The notes under the pieces are model-generated. The model made no database searches and had not been told where the DNA came from. It was given only the letters and a program-made list of their open reading frames with translations. A stretch of 64,000 nucleotides of DNA, from the NCBI RefSeq assembly GCF_001281265.1, contig NZ_JXDB01000005.1:57874-121873 (forward strand), given 5' to 3'. A program made the translations under genes and the position numbers. The stretch is from Apilactobacillus kunkeei DSM 12361 = ATCC 700308 (GTDB lineage Bacteria > Bacillota > Bacilli > Lactobacillales > Lactobacillaceae). Of this stretch, positions 8,119 through 19,456 are shown piece by piece (the first letter of the stretch is position 1; each line of letters starts with the position of its first letter).

Positions 8119-10131
8119 TTGGAAATAAAACGTGAAGAGAACAATAAATTTGATTTAGTTTCGAAATACAAACCCACTGGGGACCAACCTGAAGCAATTA
8201 GTAAGTTAACTAAGGGCGTATTGGATGGTCAAAAGAACCAAATATTATTAGGGGCCACTGGGACTGGTAAGACCTTTACCATTTCTAATGTGATTAAAAA
8301 CGTTAATAAGCCTACATTGATTTTGTCTCATAATAAGACACTTGCTGGTCAATTATACAGTGAGTTTAAGGAATTCTTCCCTAATAATGCGGTTGAATAC
8401 TTCGTCAGTTATTATGATTACTACCAACCTGAAGCGTACGTTCCATCAAGTGATACCTATATTGAAAAGGATTCTTCAATCAATGATGAAATTGATAAAC
8501 TACGTCATGCGGCTACTAACTCATTGCTTACCAGAAATGATGTTATTATCGTCGCATCCGTATCATCCATCTTTGGATTAGGTAGTCCTAAGGAATACTA
8601 CAAGCACACCATTCCATTGAGTGTTGGTCAACAAATTGAAAGAGATGAACTACTTAGAAAGTTAGTCGAAATTCAATTTGATAGAAACGATATCGATTTT
8701 CAACGTGGTCGTTTCAGAGTCCACGGGGATGTTGTCGACATTTTCCCAGCTTCTGGTGATCAACATGCATACCGAGTTGAATTCTTCGGTGATGAAATCG
8801 ATTCAATCAAGGAAATCGATACATTAACTGGTGAATTCATTGGTAAGAAAGATGACATCATCATCTTCCCAGCTACCCACTTCTTGACCGATGATCAAAA
8901 CATGGATCACGCTTTGAAGGGCATCAAGGAAGAAATGAAGGAACAAGTTGCCGAATTTGAAAAAGATGGTAAGTTACTAGAAGCCCAACGTTTGAAGCAA
9001 CGTACCACATACGATATCGAAATGATGGCCGAAATGGGTTACACCAACGGGATTGAAAATTATTCCAGATATATGGATAACAGAAAACCCGGTGAAGCTC
9101 CATACACATTACTAGACTTCTTCCCCGATGATTACTTGTTAGTTGTCGACGAATCTCACCAAACATTGCCACAAGTAGGTGGAATGTACAACGGTGATAA
9201 GGCCAGAAAAGAACGTTTAATTGAATATGGATTTAGACTTCCAAGTGCTTTGGATAACCGTCCATTGAAGATGCCTGAATTTAAAGAACGTGTTAACCAA
9301 GCAATCTACATGTCAGCCACTCCTGGTCCACGTGAACTAGAAGAAACCGCTGAAAAGAATATCGTACAACAAATTATTCGTCCAACCGGACTATTGGATC
9401 CAACTGTCGAAGTGCGTCCAATCATGGGTCAGATGGATGACTTAGTTGGTGAAATCAACGAACGAATTGCCAAGAACGAAAGAACGTTTGTAACCACCTT
9501 GACAAAGAAGATGTCCGAAGATTTAACTGATTATCTAAAGGACTTGGGAATTAAGGTTGCATACCTACATTCTGACGTTAAGACACTTGAACGTACTAAG
9601 ATTATTCGTGATCTTCGTTTAGGTAAATACGATGTGTTAGTTGGAATTAACCTTCTAAGAGAAGGGATTGATGTCCCTGAAGTGTCATTGGTTGCCATCT
9701 TGGATGCCGATAAGGAAGGTTTCCTAAGAAATGAACGTTCATTAATTCAAACCATTGGTCGTGCCGCCAGAAATGAAAATGGTGCGGTTATTATGTATGC
9801 CGATAACATGACCGATTCAATGCAAAAAGCGATTGATGAAACCGCTAGAAGAAGAAGTATTCAAAAGAAATACAACGAAGACCATGGTATTACACCACAT
9901 ACCATCAAGAAGCCAATTAGAGACCTTATTAGTTACGACAATAATAAGAATGATGATTCATCAGAAGATCACTCATTTGTAGAATCAGATTTCCAAAAGC
10001 TATCTAAGAAGGATCAAAAGCAAATGATTGAAACATTGACCAAGGAAATGAAGCATGCAGCTGCTAAACTTGATTTTGAAAAAGCGGCAGCTTTACGTGA
10101 TACTGTCATGGAATTAAAGGGTCAAATGTAA
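8119..10131 (+). CDS. uvrB: UvrABC excinuclease subunit B
   Basis: UvrB is the damage-verifying helicase-like core of nucleotide excision repair. It shows Walker [11 protein letters not shown], the beta-hairpin region [24 protein letters not shown], helicase motifs (SATPG, then QTIGRAARN) and a C-terminal UVR motif ([20 protein letters not shown]). The frame opens at ATG 8077, but I place the start at TTG 8119 because AAAGGAGGA (8104-8112) lies 6 bases before it; this gives 670 residues, the family norm. uvrA follows 12 bases after the stop. Confidence 0.95.
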   Translation: MEIKREENNKFDLVSKYKPTGDQPEAISKLTKGVLDGQKNQILLGATGTGKTFTISNVIKNVNKPTLILSHNKTLAGQLYSEFKEFFPNNAVEYFVSYYDYYQPEAYVPSSDTYIEKDSSINDEIDKLRHAATNSLLTRNDVIIVASVSSIFGLGSPKEYYKHTIPLSVGQQIERDELLRKLVEIQFDRNDIDFQRGRFRVHGDVVDIFPASGDQHAYRVEFFGDEIDSIKEIDTLTGEFIGKKDDIIIFPATHFLTDDQNMDHALKGIKEEMKEQVAEFEKDGKLLEAQRLKQRTTYDIEMMAEMGYTNGIENYSRYMDNRKPGEAPYTLLDFFPDDYLLVVDESHQTLPQVGGMYNGDKARKERLIEYGFRLPSALDNRPLKMPEFKERVNQAIYMSATPGPRELEETAEKNIVQQIIRPTGLLDPTVEVRPIMGQMDDLVGEINERIAKNERTFVTTLTKKMSEDLTDYLKDLGIKVAYLHSDVKTLERTKIIRDLRLGKYDVLVGINLLREGIDVPEVSLVAILDADKEGFLRNERSLIQTIGRAARNENGAVIMYADNMTDSMQKAIDETARRRSIQKKYNEDHGITPHTIKKPIRDLISYDNNKNDDSSEDHSFVESDFQKLSKKDQKQMIETLTKEMKHAAAKLDFEKAAALRDTVMELKGQM

Positions 10132-10143
10132 GGGGGCAAAAAC

Positions 10144-12999
10144 TTGCAAAACGATAAAATTGTCATTAAAGGTGCAAGAGCACATAACTTAAAAGACATC
10201 AGTGTTGAAATTCCTAAGAACAAATTGACTGTTATGACCGGTTTATCTGGTTCAGGAAAGAGTTCATTGGCATTCGATACACTATATGCTGAAGGACAAC
10301 GTCGATACGTAGAAAGTTTGTCCTCATACGCACGTCAATTTTTGGGGCAAATGGACAAACCAGATGTTGATTCAATCGAAGGATTAAGTCCAGCAATTGC
10401 GATTGACCAAAAGACTACTTCCAAGAACCCACGTTCCACAGTTGGAACCGTTACTGAAATTAACGACTACTTTAGATTGTTATGGGCACGTGTTGGAACG
10501 CCAATCTGTCCAAACGATGGAACTAAGATTACTAGACAATCAATTGATCAAATGATTGATGAAGTCCTTGCTTTGCCTGAAAGAACTAAACTTCAAATCT
10601 TATCACCAGTGGTTAGACAACAAAGAGGTCAACACAAGAAGTTTATTGATAAGATTAAGCGTGAAGGTTTCGTTAGATACCGTGTCGACGGTGAAGTTCA
10701 CGAAATCGAAGATGATGTTCAACTAGATAAGAACAAGTATCACGATATTGAAATCGTGGTAGATAGAATCATCGTTAAAGATGGTATTAAGTCTCGTTTA
10801 TCAGACTCACTTGAAACCGCATTGAGACTAAGTGATGGTTATGCCGTTGCTGATTTAATGGGGAAGGGTGACAACCTAATCTTCTCCGAACACTATGCAT
10901 GTCCACTTTGTGGATTTACCGTTAGTGAATTGGAACCACGTCTATTCTCATTCAACTCACCAATTGGTGCTTGTCCGAGATGTGATGGTTTAGGGATGAA
11001 ACTAGAGGTAGATGAAAGTCTAGTTGTTCCTGACAAGGATAAGACATTAAACGAAGGAGCAATCGAACCCTGGAATCCAATTAGTTCTAAATTCTACCCA
11101 AGCTTGCTAGAACAAGCCTGTGAAGCATTTGGTATCGATATGGATACTCCATTTAAAAAACTTCCTAAGAAGCAACGTGACCTGATTTTATACGGTTCAA
11201 ACGGTAAAGAATTCCACTTCCACTTCAATAGTAACTTTGGTGGCATTAGAGATACCGATGCACCTTTTGAAGGGGTTATTAATAACATTGACCGTCGTTA
11301 CAAGGAAACTAACAGTGACTTCACCAGAGACCAAATGCGTCTATATATGACAGAATTAACATGTCAAACCTGTCACGGTTTCCGTTTAAACAAGGAAGCA
11401 CTAAGTGTGAAGGTCGACGGACTAAACATCAGTGAAGCTACCAACCTAGACGTTGTTAAAGAACTAAACTTCTTCTCTCAATTGAAGTTCGGTGAAAAGG
11501 ATAGTGTCGTTGCCAAGCCAATCCTAAAGGAAATTATCGATCGATTAACTTTCTTGAAGAACGTGGGATTGGATTACTTAACGCTTTCCAGAACTGCTGG
11601 AACACTATCCGGTGGGGAATCACAACGTATTCGTTTAGCCACTCAAATTGGTTCAAACCTATCAGGAGTGCTATACGTATTGGACGAACCATCAATTGGT
11701 TTACACCAACGCGATAACGATCGTTTGATTTCTTCACTAAAATCAATGCGTGACTTAGGTAATACACTAGTTGTCGTAGAACACGGTGAAGACACCCAAC
11801 GTTCTGCTGACTATATCGTTGATATCGGACCGGGTGCCGGAACCAACGGTGGTAATGTAATGGCCGTCGGAACCCCAGACGAAGTCGCTCAAAACGACAA
11901 CTCATTGACTGGTCAATACCTATCAGGTAAGAAGTTCGTCCCAGTTCCATTGAAACGTCGTAAGGGTAACGGTAAGAAGATTAAGGTTACCGGTGCTTCT
12001 GAAAATAACTTGAAGAACGTTACCGCCGAAATTCCATTAGGTGAATTTAACGTCGTAACTGGGGTTTCCGGTTCTGGTAAATCAACATTGATTAATCGCA
12101 TTGTTAAACGTGCGATTGCCCAAAAGCTAAACCATAACTCCGAAAAGCCAGGTAAGTACAAGTCAATCTCTGGTTACAAGAACATCGATAAGCTAATTAA
12201 CATTGACCAAAGCCCAATCGGAAGAACGCCTCGTAGTAATCCTGCTACCTATACCGGAGTTTTTGACGACATTAGAACATTGTTTGCTGAAACTAACGAA
12301 GCTAAACTTCGCGGATACCAAAAGGGTCGTTTCAGTTTCAATGTTAAGGGTGGTCGTTGTGAAACCTGTCATGGGGATGGAATTCTAAAGATTGAAATGA
12401 ACTTCCTACCAGACGTTTACGTGCCTTGTGAAGTTTGTCATGGTAAACGTTATAACGCCGAAACACTGGAAGTTGAATACAAGGGAAAGAACATTTCCGA
12501 TGTCTTGGACATGACTGTCGATCAAGCACTTGATTTCTTCTCATCGATTCCAAAGATTACTAGAAAACTAGAAACTATTGATGAAGTCGGGTTAGGATAT
12601 GTTCAACTTGGCCAATCAGCAACTACTTTGTCTGGTGGGGAAGCACAAAGAATGAAGCTAGCTTCTGAACTGTACAAGAAGTCAGCAGGAAATAACTTGT
12701 ACATCCTAGATGAACCAACCATTGGGTTACACACAGATGACATTGACCGTTTGCTAGTTGTCTTACACGAACTAGTCGAACAAGGCAATACTGTTTTAAT
12801 TATCGAACACAACCTAGACGTGATTAAGACAGCCGATCACATTATCGACTTAGGACCTGAAGGAGGAGACGGTGGTGGTGAAATCATTGCTACTGGAACT
12901 CCTGAAGAAATCGTGAAGGTCAAGGAAAGTTATACTGGTCAATACTTAAAACCAGTCTTGCAACGTGATACCAAACGAACTAAAGAAGCAAGAAAATAA
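10144..12999 (+). CDS. uvrA: UvrABC excinuclease subunit A
   Basis: UvrA is the ABC-type ATPase that finds bulky DNA lesions and loads UvrB. The 951-residue protein has two ABC modules: Walker [10 protein letters not shown] near residue 32 and GVSGSGKST near residue 640, with ABC signatures [12 protein letters not shown] and [12 protein letters not shown]. Zinc-binding pairs CPLC...CPRC and CETC...CEVC are intact. It starts at TTG 10144 behind AAGGGGG and ends just before a terminator. Confidence 0.97.
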   Translation: MQNDKIVIKGARAHNLKDISVEIPKNKLTVMTGLSGSGKSSLAFDTLYAEGQRRYVESLSSYARQFLGQMDKPDVDSIEGLSPAIAIDQKTTSKNPRSTVGTVTEINDYFRLLWARVGTPICPNDGTKITRQSIDQMIDEVLALPERTKLQILSPVVRQQRGQHKKFIDKIKREGFVRYRVDGEVHEIEDDVQLDKNKYHDIEIVVDRIIVKDGIKSRLSDSLETALRLSDGYAVADLMGKGDNLIFSEHYACPLCGFTVSELEPRLFSFNSPIGACPRCDGLGMKLEVDESLVVPDKDKTLNEGAIEPWNPISSKFYPSLLEQACEAFGIDMDTPFKKLPKKQRDLILYGSNGKEFHFHFNSNFGGIRDTDAPFEGVINNIDRRYKETNSDFTRDQMRLYMTELTCQTCHGFRLNKEALSVKVDGLNISEATNLDVVKELNFFSQLKFGEKDSVVAKPILKEIIDRLTFLKNVGLDYLTLSRTAGTLSGGESQRIRLATQIGSNLSGVLYVLDEPSIGLHQRDNDRLISSLKSMRDLGNTLVVVEHGEDTQRSADYIVDIGPGAGTNGGNVMAVGTPDEVAQNDNSLTGQYLSGKKFVPVPLKRRKGNGKKIKVTGASENNLKNVTAEIPLGEFNVVTGVSGSGKSTLINRIVKRAIAQKLNHNSEKPGKYKSISGYKNIDKLINIDQSPIGRTPRSNPATYTGVFDDIRTLFAETNEAKLRGYQKGRFSFNVKGGRCETCHGDGILKIEMNFLPDVYVPCEVCHGKRYNAETLEVEYKGKNISDVLDMTVDQALDFFSSIPKITRKLETIDEVGLGYVQLGQSATTLSGGEAQRMKLASELYKKSAGNNLYILDEPTIGLHTDDIDRLLVVLHELVEQGNTVLIIEHNLDVIKTADHIIDLGPEGGDGGGEIIATGTPEEIVKVKESYTGQYLKPVLQRDTKRTKEARK

Positions 13000-13001
13000 A
13001 A

Positions 13002-13026
13002 AAAGCGTGATGACACGCTTTTTTAT
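13002..13026 (+). terminator. Rho-independent terminator after uvrA
   Basis: AAGCGTG pairs with CACGCTT across the loop ATGA, followed by TTTTT. It separates uvrBA from yvcK-whiA. Confidence 0.9.
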
Positions 13027-13037
13027 TTGCCTTTGAA

Positions 13038-13066
13038 ATGACACGCCCGGGTATGTGTGTTATACT
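13038..13066 (+). promoter_or_regulatory. Candidate promoter for yvcK-whiA
   Basis: ATGACA (13038-13043) is 17 bases from TATACT (13061-13066), and the -10 is extended by TGT. It lies right after the uvrA terminator and about 38 bases before the yvcK start, so the pair is transcribed independently of a rapZ gene, which is missing here. Confidence 0.6.
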
Positions 13067-13103
13067 TTCTTAGTTGAAAAAATTGAGAGGAGGAAACGAT
13101 TTG

Positions 13104-14090
13104 ATGAAAGACAATCAAGCCAGAAAAAACGTTGTCGTCATCGGTGGCGGAACTGGTTTACCAGTAATCTTAAATAACCTAAAGAACGAAAGTATTGATA
13201 TAACCGCGATTGTTAACATCTCGGATGATGGTGGATCATCAGGTCGTTTGCGCAATGAAATTAATATTGTTCCTCCTGGAGATATTAGAAATGTCTTAGT
13301 GTCATTGTCCAATCTGTCAAAGGACAAACTGGACTTATTTCAATACCGTTTCAAAAAGGGCGATCATTTCTTGTCTGAACATTCGCTAGGTAATTTAATC
13401 ATTGCCGCGATGACAGAAATGAAGGGTGATGTAAACATCGCCGTTGAAGCACTAAGTCAGATGATGGAAATCACTGGTAAGATTTATCCAGCCACCAACG
13501 AGAAGTTACAGCTATGCGCAGAATTCGAGGATGGTTCAACTATGACTGGTGAATATGAAATTACCTATGCGGATAAAAAAATTAACCGTGTTTGGGTAGA
13601 ATCCAGTGACAATCAAGACGAAATTCCACATGCAAACCAAAAGGTTATTGATGCCATTTTGGATGCTGACCAGATTGTGTTAGGCCCGGGCAGTCTATTC
13701 ACCAGCATCTTGCCAAACCTAATGATTAAGAACCTAGGAGAGGCTGTTTTAGCGTCTAAAGCACAGGTGGTATACATTTGTAATATCATGACGCAAAAGG
13801 GAGAAACTGACCATTTTTCAGACGCTCAACACATTGAAGTATTGAACCGTCATATGAATTCCAACTTCATTGATGTCGTAATCGTAAACAAACAACCAGT
13901 TGATACCGATTTAATTAATCGAGAAGTGTTTAACGAGATTGAAAATCCGGTTAGACACGATGAAAAAGCAATTCAGGCAATGGGATGTGAATGCATCTAT
14001 GATGACTTCTTAATGTTAAGTCACCAAGGGGCATTCCATGACGGAAAAAAGGTTGCCGATACTTTATTCAAACTGGTTTCAAAAAGATAG
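13104..14090 (+). CDS. yvcK: YvcK/GlmR family protein (gluconeogenesis factor)
   Basis: YvcK (GlmR) binds UDP-sugars and helps direct carbon into cell-wall precursors; in Bacillus it stimulates GlmS, which is also in this window. The N-terminal GGGTGLPVIL and NISDDGGSSGRLR motifs and the later LGPGSLFTSILPNL are typical of the 2-phospho-L-lactate transferase-like fold. AGGAGG (13088-13093) fits TTG 13101 or ATG 13104; I chose ATG (328 residues). The open frame reaches back to TTG 13074. whiA follows 11 bases downstream. The usual upstream partner rapZ (yvcJ) is not here. Confidence 0.9.
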   Translation: MKDNQARKNVVVIGGGTGLPVILNNLKNESIDITAIVNISDDGGSSGRLRNEINIVPPGDIRNVLVSLSNLSKDKLDLFQYRFKKGDHFLSEHSLGNLIIAAMTEMKGDVNIAVEALSQMMEITGKIYPATNEKLQLCAEFEDGSTMTGEYEITYADKKINRVWVESSDNQDEIPHANQKVIDAILDADQIVLGPGSLFTSILPNLMIKNLGEAVLASKAQVVYICNIMTQKGETDHFSDAQHIEVLNRHMNSNFIDVVIVNKQPVDTDLINREVFNEIENPVRHDEKAIQAMGCECIYDDFLMLSHQGAFHDGKKVADTLFKLVSKR

Positions 14091-14101
14091 GATGATTAAA
14101 A

Positions 14102-15040
14102 ATGTCATACGCAAGTGACGTAAAAAAAGAGCTAACAACTTTAGAAGTTCATAAGGAAAACGCCAAGGCAGAACTAATGGCTCTAATTCGAATGAACGGT
14201 TCGATTTCGTTAGCTAATCACAAAATTATTTTAAATATTCAAACCGAAAATCCAGCCATCGCTCGTCGTATCTACAAATTGATTTTAGAGTTCTACGAGG
14301 TGGAAAGTAAGCTTGTTGTTAGAAAGAAAATGAAGTTAAACAAGAACAATGTTTACGTCGTAAGAATTGCTAACCAAGCTCAAGCAATCCTAGATGACTT
14401 AGGGATTTTTGATAACTATCAAATCGTGGAAAGAGTGCCAATCGAATTACTAAAGGATGATTCTCAAGTGAGATCATATCTAAGAGGGGCATTTTTAGCT
14501 GGTGGTTCAGTGAACAATCCAGAAACTTCCAGATATCATCTAGAAATTTACTCATTATATGAAGAACATAATGACATGATTTCTGAAATGATGAATAAAT
14601 ACGAATTGAATTCAAGAACTACCGATCGAAGAAGTGGATACATCACATACTTGAAGGAAGCAGAAAAGATTGCAAACTTCTTGCAATTAATTGGGGCCAC
14701 TAATGCGATGTTGAAATTCGAAGATGTCAGAATAATGCGTGATATGAGAAATTCTGTGAACAGATTAGTAAACTGTGAAAATGCTAATATGAACAAAGTT
14801 GCCAATGCTTCAACTAAGCAAATTTCTAATATTCAATTCATTGATGACACCGTTGGATTGGACAAGTTACCTGAAAAACTCTACGAAGTTGCCATCACCA
14901 GAATGAAGATGCCAGAAGTGAGTTTGAAGGAATTAAGTGAATCATTACCAAGTGGGGCGATTTCTAAGTCAGGAATCAACCACCGTTTGAGAAAGATTAA
15001 TGAATTCGCTGATAAAATCAGAGAAGAAGCCGTTTCATAA
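14102..15040 (+). CDS. whiA: WhiA family DNA-binding protein
   Basis: A 312-residue WhiA protein: an N-terminal homing-endonuclease-like region ([14 protein letters not shown]...[15 protein letters not shown], then [18 protein letters not shown]) and a C-terminal helix-turn-helix (about residues 265-300: LSLK-type sequence ending [19 protein letters not shown]). In Firmicutes WhiA affects division and chromosome segregation. It is translated from ATG 14102, closely after yvcK, and ends before a shared bidirectional terminator. Confidence 0.95.
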   Translation: MSYASDVKKELTTLEVHKENAKAELMALIRMNGSISLANHKIILNIQTENPAIARRIYKLILEFYEVESKLVVRKKMKLNKNNVYVVRIANQAQAILDDLGIFDNYQIVERVPIELLKDDSQVRSYLRGAFLAGGSVNNPETSRYHLEIYSLYEEHNDMISEMMNKYELNSRTTDRRSGYITYLKEAEKIANFLQLIGATNAMLKFEDVRIMRDMRNSVNRLVNCENANMNKVANASTKQISNIQFIDDTVGLDKLPEKLYEVAITRMKMPEVSLKELSESLPSGAISKSGINHRLRKINEFADKIREEAVS

Positions 15041-15050
15041 AAGGGCACAA

Positions 15051-15082
15051 AAAAAGACGTTAACTTCAGTTAACGTCTTTTT
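15051..15082. terminator. Bidirectional terminator between whiA and clpP
   Basis: AAAAAGACGTTAAC and GTTAACGTCTTTTT are perfect complements around the loop TTCA. The A-run and T-run let it serve the convergent whiA (plus) and clpP (minus) transcripts. Confidence 0.93.
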
Positions 15083-15092
15083 TATTATCTAA

Positions 15093-15686
15093 TTATTTTC
15101 TTTCAGAACTGTTAGTCATGATGCTATCAATCAATCCGTAGTCGACAGCTTCTTGAGCGCTTAAGTACTTATCACGTTCAGTATCTAGGTTAACCTTTTC
15201 AATTGATTGACCTGAGTTTTGAGCTAAGATTTCGTTGATCATCTTTCTAGTCTTTAAGATTGATTCGGCAGCAATAGCAATTTCAGTTTGTTGGCCTTGA
15301 GCACCACCAGAAGGTTGGTGAATCAATACTTCAGAGTGAGGTAGAGCAAAACGCTTACCTTTAGTACCTGAAGAAGCCAAGACACTGGCCATTGATGCAG
15401 CCATACCCATAACGATAGTTTGAACATCAGCCTTGATGAATTGCATAGTGTCGTAGATGGCCATACCGGCTGTTACAACACCACCAGGTGAGTTGATGTA
15501 TAAGTAGATGTCTTTTTCAGAATCTTGTGCATCTAGGAATAATAATTGAGCAATGATGGTGTTTGCCATATTGTCTTCAATTGGACCAGATAACATAATA
15601 ATTCTGTCTTTTAATAATCTTGAGTAAATGTCATATGCGCGTTCACCGTTTGATGATTGTTCTATGACAGTTGGGACTAAATTCAT
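15093..15686 (-). CDS. clpP: ATP-dependent Clp protease proteolytic subunit
   Basis: ClpP forms the tetradecameric serine-protease chamber served by ClpX/ClpC/ClpE. The catalytic triad Ser98 (GMAASMAS), His123 (LIHQPSGG) and Asp172 (DTERDKYLS) is intact. I start at ATG 15686 (197 residues, [10 protein letters not shown]...), which sits behind GGGAGGA; the frame extends upstream but would place the ribosome-binding site inside the gene. A CtsR box lies about 60 bases upstream, so heat-shock control is expected. Confidence 0.96.
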   Translation of the reverse strand: MNLVPTVIEQSSNGERAYDIYSRLLKDRIIMLSGPIEDNMANTIIAQLLFLDAQDSEKDIYLYINSPGGVVTAGMAIYDTMQFIKADVQTIVMGMAASMASVLASSGTKGKRFALPHSEVLIHQPSGGAQGQQTEIAIAAESILKTRKMINEILAQNSGQSIEKVNLDTERDKYLSAQEAVDYGLIDSIMTNSSERK

Positions 15687-15742
15687 AATTTTATCCTCCC
15701 TTGCTTTCAATTCAATTTGAATTACATTAATTTTATCTCAAT

Positions 15743-15759
15743 GGTCAATTAAGGTCAAA
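15743..15759 (-). promoter_or_regulatory. CtsR operator upstream of clpP
   Basis: On the plus strand GGTCAAT (15743-15749), three bases, then GGTCAAA (15753-15759) reproduces the CtsR tandem heptad GGTCAAA-N3-GGTCAAA with one mismatch. CtsR represses class III heat-shock genes, of which clpP is a standard member. Confidence 0.85.
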
Positions 15760-15784
15760 TGATTTTATCTGACTTAATCACCAA

Positions 15785-15857
15785 TGCATCTGGAGGGAAT
15801 CGAACCCCCATTGAAAGAACCGGAATCTTTAGTGCTATCCATTACACTACAGATGCA
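15785..15857 (-). tRNA. tRNA-Arg (anticodon CCG)
   Basis: On the minus strand a full cloverleaf can be folded: acceptor TGCATCT/AGATGCA (7 bp), D-stem AGTG/CACT, anticodon stem AAAGA/TCTTT around loop TTCCGGT, and a T-arm with GTTCGATTC. The anticodon is CCG, reading CGG (Arg). No CCA is encoded. It stands alone between clpP and gap. Confidence 0.93.
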
Positions 15858-15922
15858 TCTCAACAGGTTAAACTATAAATGAAAAAGGGGTTAAATTCAA
15901 GAAACACACTGAGGTAATTGAT

Positions 15923-15951
15923 TTGCAAACTAAAATTAGCACTGATATACT
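15923..15951 (+). promoter_or_regulatory. Candidate gap promoter
   Basis: TTGCAA (15923-15928) and TATACT (15946-15951) are spaced by 17 bases with an extended TGA before the -10. This predicts a leader of about 150 bases before gap. The leader is AT-rich; I see no cggR gene in the 253 bases between the tRNA and gap. Confidence 0.6.
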
Positions 15952-16110
15952 TATAGTGTAAGGATTTGATACAGAAAATAACTGTTACAAATTAGTACTG
16001 GTTATTTTTTTAAAATTACTGAGCATGTATTATAGACTGATCGGTAAAAAAGTAGTAGTATTTAATCCGTACGTAGTACTCAAATTTATTTCTCTAGGAG
16101 GAAAACAGTT

Positions 16111-17124
16111 ATGACTGTAAAAATTGGTATTAACGGTTTTGGTCGTATTGGTCGTTTGGCTTTCAAACGTATCCACGAACTAAACTCAGACGAAATTGAA
16201 GTTGCTGCTATTAATGATTTAACAACTCCTTCAATGCTTGCATACTTATTAAAATATGATTCAACACATGGTAAATTCCCAGGTGAAGTTACTTCAACTG
16301 ATAACGGAATCGTTGTTGACGGTAAGGAAGTTCCAGTTTACGCTGAACGCAATGCCGCTGACCTACCATGGGTTAAAAATGATGGTGTTGACTTTGTACT
16401 AGAATGTACTGGTTTCTACACTTCAGAAGAAAAATCACAAGCTCACTTAGACGCTGGTGCAAAGCGTGTTCTAATCTCTGCACCTGCTGGTCAAATCAAG
16501 ACTGTTGTTCCTGGTGTTAACTTGGATACTTTAACTGCTGACGACAAGATCGTTTCAGCTGGTTCATGTACTACAGGTAGTATCGCTCCTACAGCATACT
16601 TCTTAAACAAAGACTTTGGTATCAAAGTTGGTACTATGACTACTATCCACGCATTCACTTCAACTCAAGCTATCCTAGATGGCCCTCGTGGTAAGAAGTT
16701 CAGAAACAACCGTACTGCTTCAACTAACACTATTCCTCACTCAACTGGTGCTGCTAAGGCCTTAGGTCTTGTTGTTCCAGAACTTGACGGTAAGTTAAAC
16801 GGTGTGGCTCAACGTGTTGGTATCGTTGACGGTTCATTAACTGAATTAACTGCTATCGTTGACAAGAAGAACGTTACTGCTGACGAAGTTAACGCTAAGA
16901 TGAAAGAACACACTGAAGGTAACGAAGCATTTGGTTACAATGACGAACCAATCGTTTCAAGTGATATCATTGGTGATACTCACGGATCAGTATTTGATGC
17001 TACTCAAACTGATGTTACTACTTTTGGTGATGACCAACTTGTTAAGGTATGGTCATGGTACGATAACGAATGGGGCTTCACTTGCAACATGGTTCGTACT
17101 TTACTACACTTCGCTCAACTATAA
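16111..17124 (+). CDS. gap: Glyceraldehyde-3-phosphate dehydrogenase (NAD)
   Basis: GAPDH oxidises glyceraldehyde-3-phosphate to 1,3-bisphosphoglycerate in lower glycolysis. It has the NAD-binding start [15 protein letters not shown] and catalytic Cys153 in SAGSCTTGS. The residue after CTT is Gly rather than the Asn seen in many GAPDHs (SCTTN). The substrate-binding and C-terminal [15 protein letters not shown] segments are intact. It has 337 residues and a strong AGGAGG before ATG 16111. It is monocistronic, with its own promoter and terminator, and no cggR precedes it. Confidence 0.96.
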   Translation: MTVKIGINGFGRIGRLAFKRIHELNSDEIEVAAINDLTTPSMLAYLLKYDSTHGKFPGEVTSTDNGIVVDGKEVPVYAERNAADLPWVKNDGVDFVLECTGFYTSEEKSQAHLDAGAKRVLISAPAGQIKTVVPGVNLDTLTADDKIVSAGSCTTGSIAPTAYFLNKDFGIKVGTMTTIHAFTSTQAILDGPRGKKFRNNRTASTNTIPHSTGAAKALGLVVPELDGKLNGVAQRVGIVDGSLTELTAIVDKKNVTADEVNAKMKEHTEGNEAFGYNDEPIVSSDIIGDTHGSVFDATQTDVTTFGDDQLVKVWSWYDNEWGFTCNMVRTLLHFAQL

Positions 17125-17153
17125 TCTAAATTATAATTTAGCAAGGCATAAGG

Positions 17154-17183
17154 TGGAGGAGGCAATTGCCTCCTCCATTTTTT
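17154..17183 (+). terminator. Rho-independent terminator after gap
   Basis: TGGAGGAGGCAA and TTGCCTCCTCCA form a perfect 12-bp stem with almost no loop, followed by a T-run. It isolates gap from pgk. Confidence 0.92.
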
Positions 17184-17212
17184 ATAACAATTACTTTCTG
17201 CTTAGAAATTCT

Positions 17213-17241
17213 TTGAAATAAAGAAATAAATGAAGTATATT
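17213..17241 (+). promoter_or_regulatory. Candidate pgk promoter
   Basis: TTGAAA (17213-17218) and TATATT (17236-17241) are 17 bases apart, about 46 bases before the pgk start and just after the gap terminator. Confidence 0.6.
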
Positions 17242-17287
17242 GAAATTGTTACATCAATTTTAAATAATTTTTGGGAGGTAATCTAGA

Positions 17288-18502
17288 TTGGCTAAGACAG
17301 TTGTTTCTGATTTAGATTTAAAAGGCAAAAAAGTTTTAATGCGTGTCGACTTCAACGTTCCTATTAAAGACGGTGTTGTTGGTGACACAAGTCGTATCGT
17401 TGGTGCTATTCCAACAATCAAGTACGTAATCGAACATGGTGGAAAGGCAGTTCTATTCTCTCACCTTGGTCGTATCAAGACTGAAGATGACAAGAAAGAA
17501 CTATCATTACGTCCAGTTGCTGCAAAGCTTTCTGAACTAATTGACAAACCTGTTACTTTCGTTCCCGAAACTGAAGGTGCAAAGCTTGAAGAAGCTATCA
17601 ACAACATGAATGATGGTGACATCGTTGTTGTTGAAAACACTCGTTTTGAAGATGTTGTAAATGGTGAAAACGTAAAACGTGAATCTGGTAATGATCCTAA
17701 GTTAGGTCAATACTGGGCTTCACTAGGTGATTGCTTCGTAAACGATGCATTCGGTACTGCTCACCGTGAACATGCTTCAAACGTTGGTATTGCACGTGCA
17801 ATGGAAGCAGAAAACAAGCCAGTTGCCGCTGGTTTCCTAATGGAAAAAGAAATTAAATTTATCGGTGGTGCCGTAAACAATCCTAAACGTCCATTTGTTG
17901 CCATCTTAGGTGGTGCAAAGGTTTCAGATAAGATTGGTGTTATCGATAACCTATTAGACAAGGCTGACCACATCATCATTGGTGGTGGTATGACTTACAC
18001 ATTCTACGCAGCCAAAGGTTTCACTATTGGTAACTCACTAGTTGAAAAGGACAAGATTGACACTGCTAAGGAAATCCTTTCAAAGGGTGGCGACAAGATT
18101 GTTCTACCTGTTGACTCAGTTGTTGCTCCAGAATTCAACAATGATGCACCTACTCAAGTAGTTGGTGAAAACATTCCTGATGGCCAAATGGCTCTAGACA
18201 TTGGTCCTAAGAGTATCGAACTATTCGAAAACGTTCTAAGAGACGCTAAGACCGTAGTTTGGAACGGACCTATGGGTGTATTCGAAATGAGTAACTTTGC
18301 CAAGGGTACTTTAGCTATTGGTAAGTTCTTAGGTGACTTAACTGACGCTACTACTGTTGTTGGTGGTGGTGACTCAACTGCCGCATGTAACGAACTAGGT
18401 GTAGCTGATAAGCTATCACACGTTTCAACCGGTGGTGGTGCTTCACTAGAATACATGGAAGGTAAGACTCTTCCAGGTATCGCCGCTATTACTGATAAAT
18501 AA
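17288..18502 (+). CDS. pgk: Phosphoglycerate kinase
   Basis: Pgk makes ATP and 3-phosphoglycerate from 1,3-bisphosphoglycerate; its product also feeds the serine pathway encoded near 59-61 kb. The family signature [16 protein letters not shown] lies at the N-terminus, and the nucleotide-binding [13 protein letters not shown] plus [18 protein letters not shown] near the C-terminus. It has 404 residues. Translation starts at TTG 17288 behind GGGAGG. Confidence 0.96.
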   Translation: MAKTVVSDLDLKGKKVLMRVDFNVPIKDGVVGDTSRIVGAIPTIKYVIEHGGKAVLFSHLGRIKTEDDKKELSLRPVAAKLSELIDKPVTFVPETEGAKLEEAINNMNDGDIVVVENTRFEDVVNGENVKRESGNDPKLGQYWASLGDCFVNDAFGTAHREHASNVGIARAMEAENKPVAAGFLMEKEIKFIGGAVNNPKRPFVAILGGAKVSDKIGVIDNLLDKADHIIIGGGMTYTFYAAKGFTIGNSLVEKDKIDTAKEILSKGGDKIVLPVDSVVAPEFNNDAPTQVVGENIPDGQMALDIGPKSIELFENVLRDAKTVVWNGPMGVFEMSNFAKGTLAIGKFLGDLTDATTVVGGGDSTAACNELGVADKLSHVSTGGGASLEYMEGKTLPGIAAITDK

Positions 18503-18517
18503 GAATAATATCTTTTT

Positions 18518-18551
18518 AAGATTCGATGTATAACATCGGGTCTTTTTTTTG
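18518..18551 (+). terminator. Rho-independent terminator after pgk
   Basis: AAGATTCGATGT pairs imperfectly with ACATCGGGTCTT across a three-base loop and is followed by eight or more T. Confidence 0.85.
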
Positions 18552-18595
18552 TATAATAAAAGGAGTGAAATTTTTATTAAAACAGCATGCGCAAT

Positions 18596-18623
18596 TTGTT
18601 AATATCAATTATTTAGTGATACT
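18596..18623 (+). promoter_or_regulatory. Candidate tpiA promoter
   Basis: TTGTTA (18596-18601) and GATACT (18618-18623) are 16 bases apart, about 50 bases before tpiA and after the pgk terminator. Confidence 0.45.
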
Positions 18624-18675
18624 ATTGATATATAGCGATTTGTAATAATCTGTTTAAAAGAATAGGAGGTAAAAA

Positions 18676-19437
18676 ATGAGAACTCCTTTTATCGTTGGAA
18701 ATTGGAAAATGAATTTAACATTACATGAAGTTGAAGAATTCTTAGATGCAGTTAAAGGAAACCTACCAGATCCTAAAGACGTTGAATGCGCAATTGCTGC
18801 ATCATCAATTTACATGGATGTATTAACTAGATTTTGTAAAGAAGAAACAAATCTAAAAACTGCCGCTCAAAACTGTTTCTACAAAGATTCAGGTGCATAC
18901 ACAGGAGAAGTAAGTCCAATGGCACTTGCTGATATGGGTGTTAATTACGTTATGTTAGGTCATTCAGAGCGTCGTAAATACTTTGGCGAAACCAATAAGA
19001 TGATTAACAAAAAGGTTAAGGCTGTTTTAGCTAACAACATGGTACCGATTATTTGTTGTGATGAAACAATGGCCAAGAGAAAGACCTATGATGAAATGAA
19101 CTGGGTAGTAAATCCAGTAATTGAAGCATTAAAAGGGATTTCAGAAGACGATGCTAAGAAGATTGTTATTGGTTATGAACCAAGTTGGGCAATTGGAACT
19201 GGAAAATCAGCCAGCGGTGCTGAAATTCAAGAAGCATGTTTTCTAATTCGTGAAACATTGAAAGATTTGTATGGTGATGATATTGCCAACCAAATCCGAA
19301 TCGTTTACGGGGGAAGCGTTAACGCCAGAAATGTTTCAGAAATTATGAGTCAAGATGATGTTGATGGGGTCTTACCTGGAAAGAGTAGTTTAAATGCCAA
19401 AGAATTCATCAAAATTGTCAATTACCAAAATAATTAA
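18676..19437 (+). CDS. tpiA: Triosephosphate isomerase
   Basis: TpiA interconverts dihydroxyacetone phosphate and glyceraldehyde-3-phosphate. The 253-residue protein has the phosphate-binding start VGNWKMN, catalytic His96 in GHSERRKYFGE, and catalytic Glu168 in GYEPSWAIGTGKSA. YGGSVNARNV and GVLPGKSSL near the end close the barrel. ATAGGAGG precedes ATG 18676. It is followed by eno, which has a separate putative promoter. Confidence 0.96.
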   Translation: MRTPFIVGNWKMNLTLHEVEEFLDAVKGNLPDPKDVECAIAASSIYMDVLTRFCKEETNLKTAAQNCFYKDSGAYTGEVSPMALADMGVNYVMLGHSERRKYFGETNKMINKKVKAVLANNMVPIICCDETMAKRKTYDEMNWVVNPVIEALKGISEDDAKKIVIGYEPSWAIGTGKSASGAEIQEACFLIRETLKDLYGDDIANQIRIVYGGSVNARNVSEIMSQDDVDGVLPGKSSLNAKEFIKIVNYQNN

Positions 19438-19456
19438 CAGATTGAACAGTTTTTTA

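Noticed and set aside
11534..11950. 138-codon frame on the minus strand within uvrA
   Set aside because: Antisense to an intact, conserved ABC module; product is Arg/Gln-rich and start context is absent.
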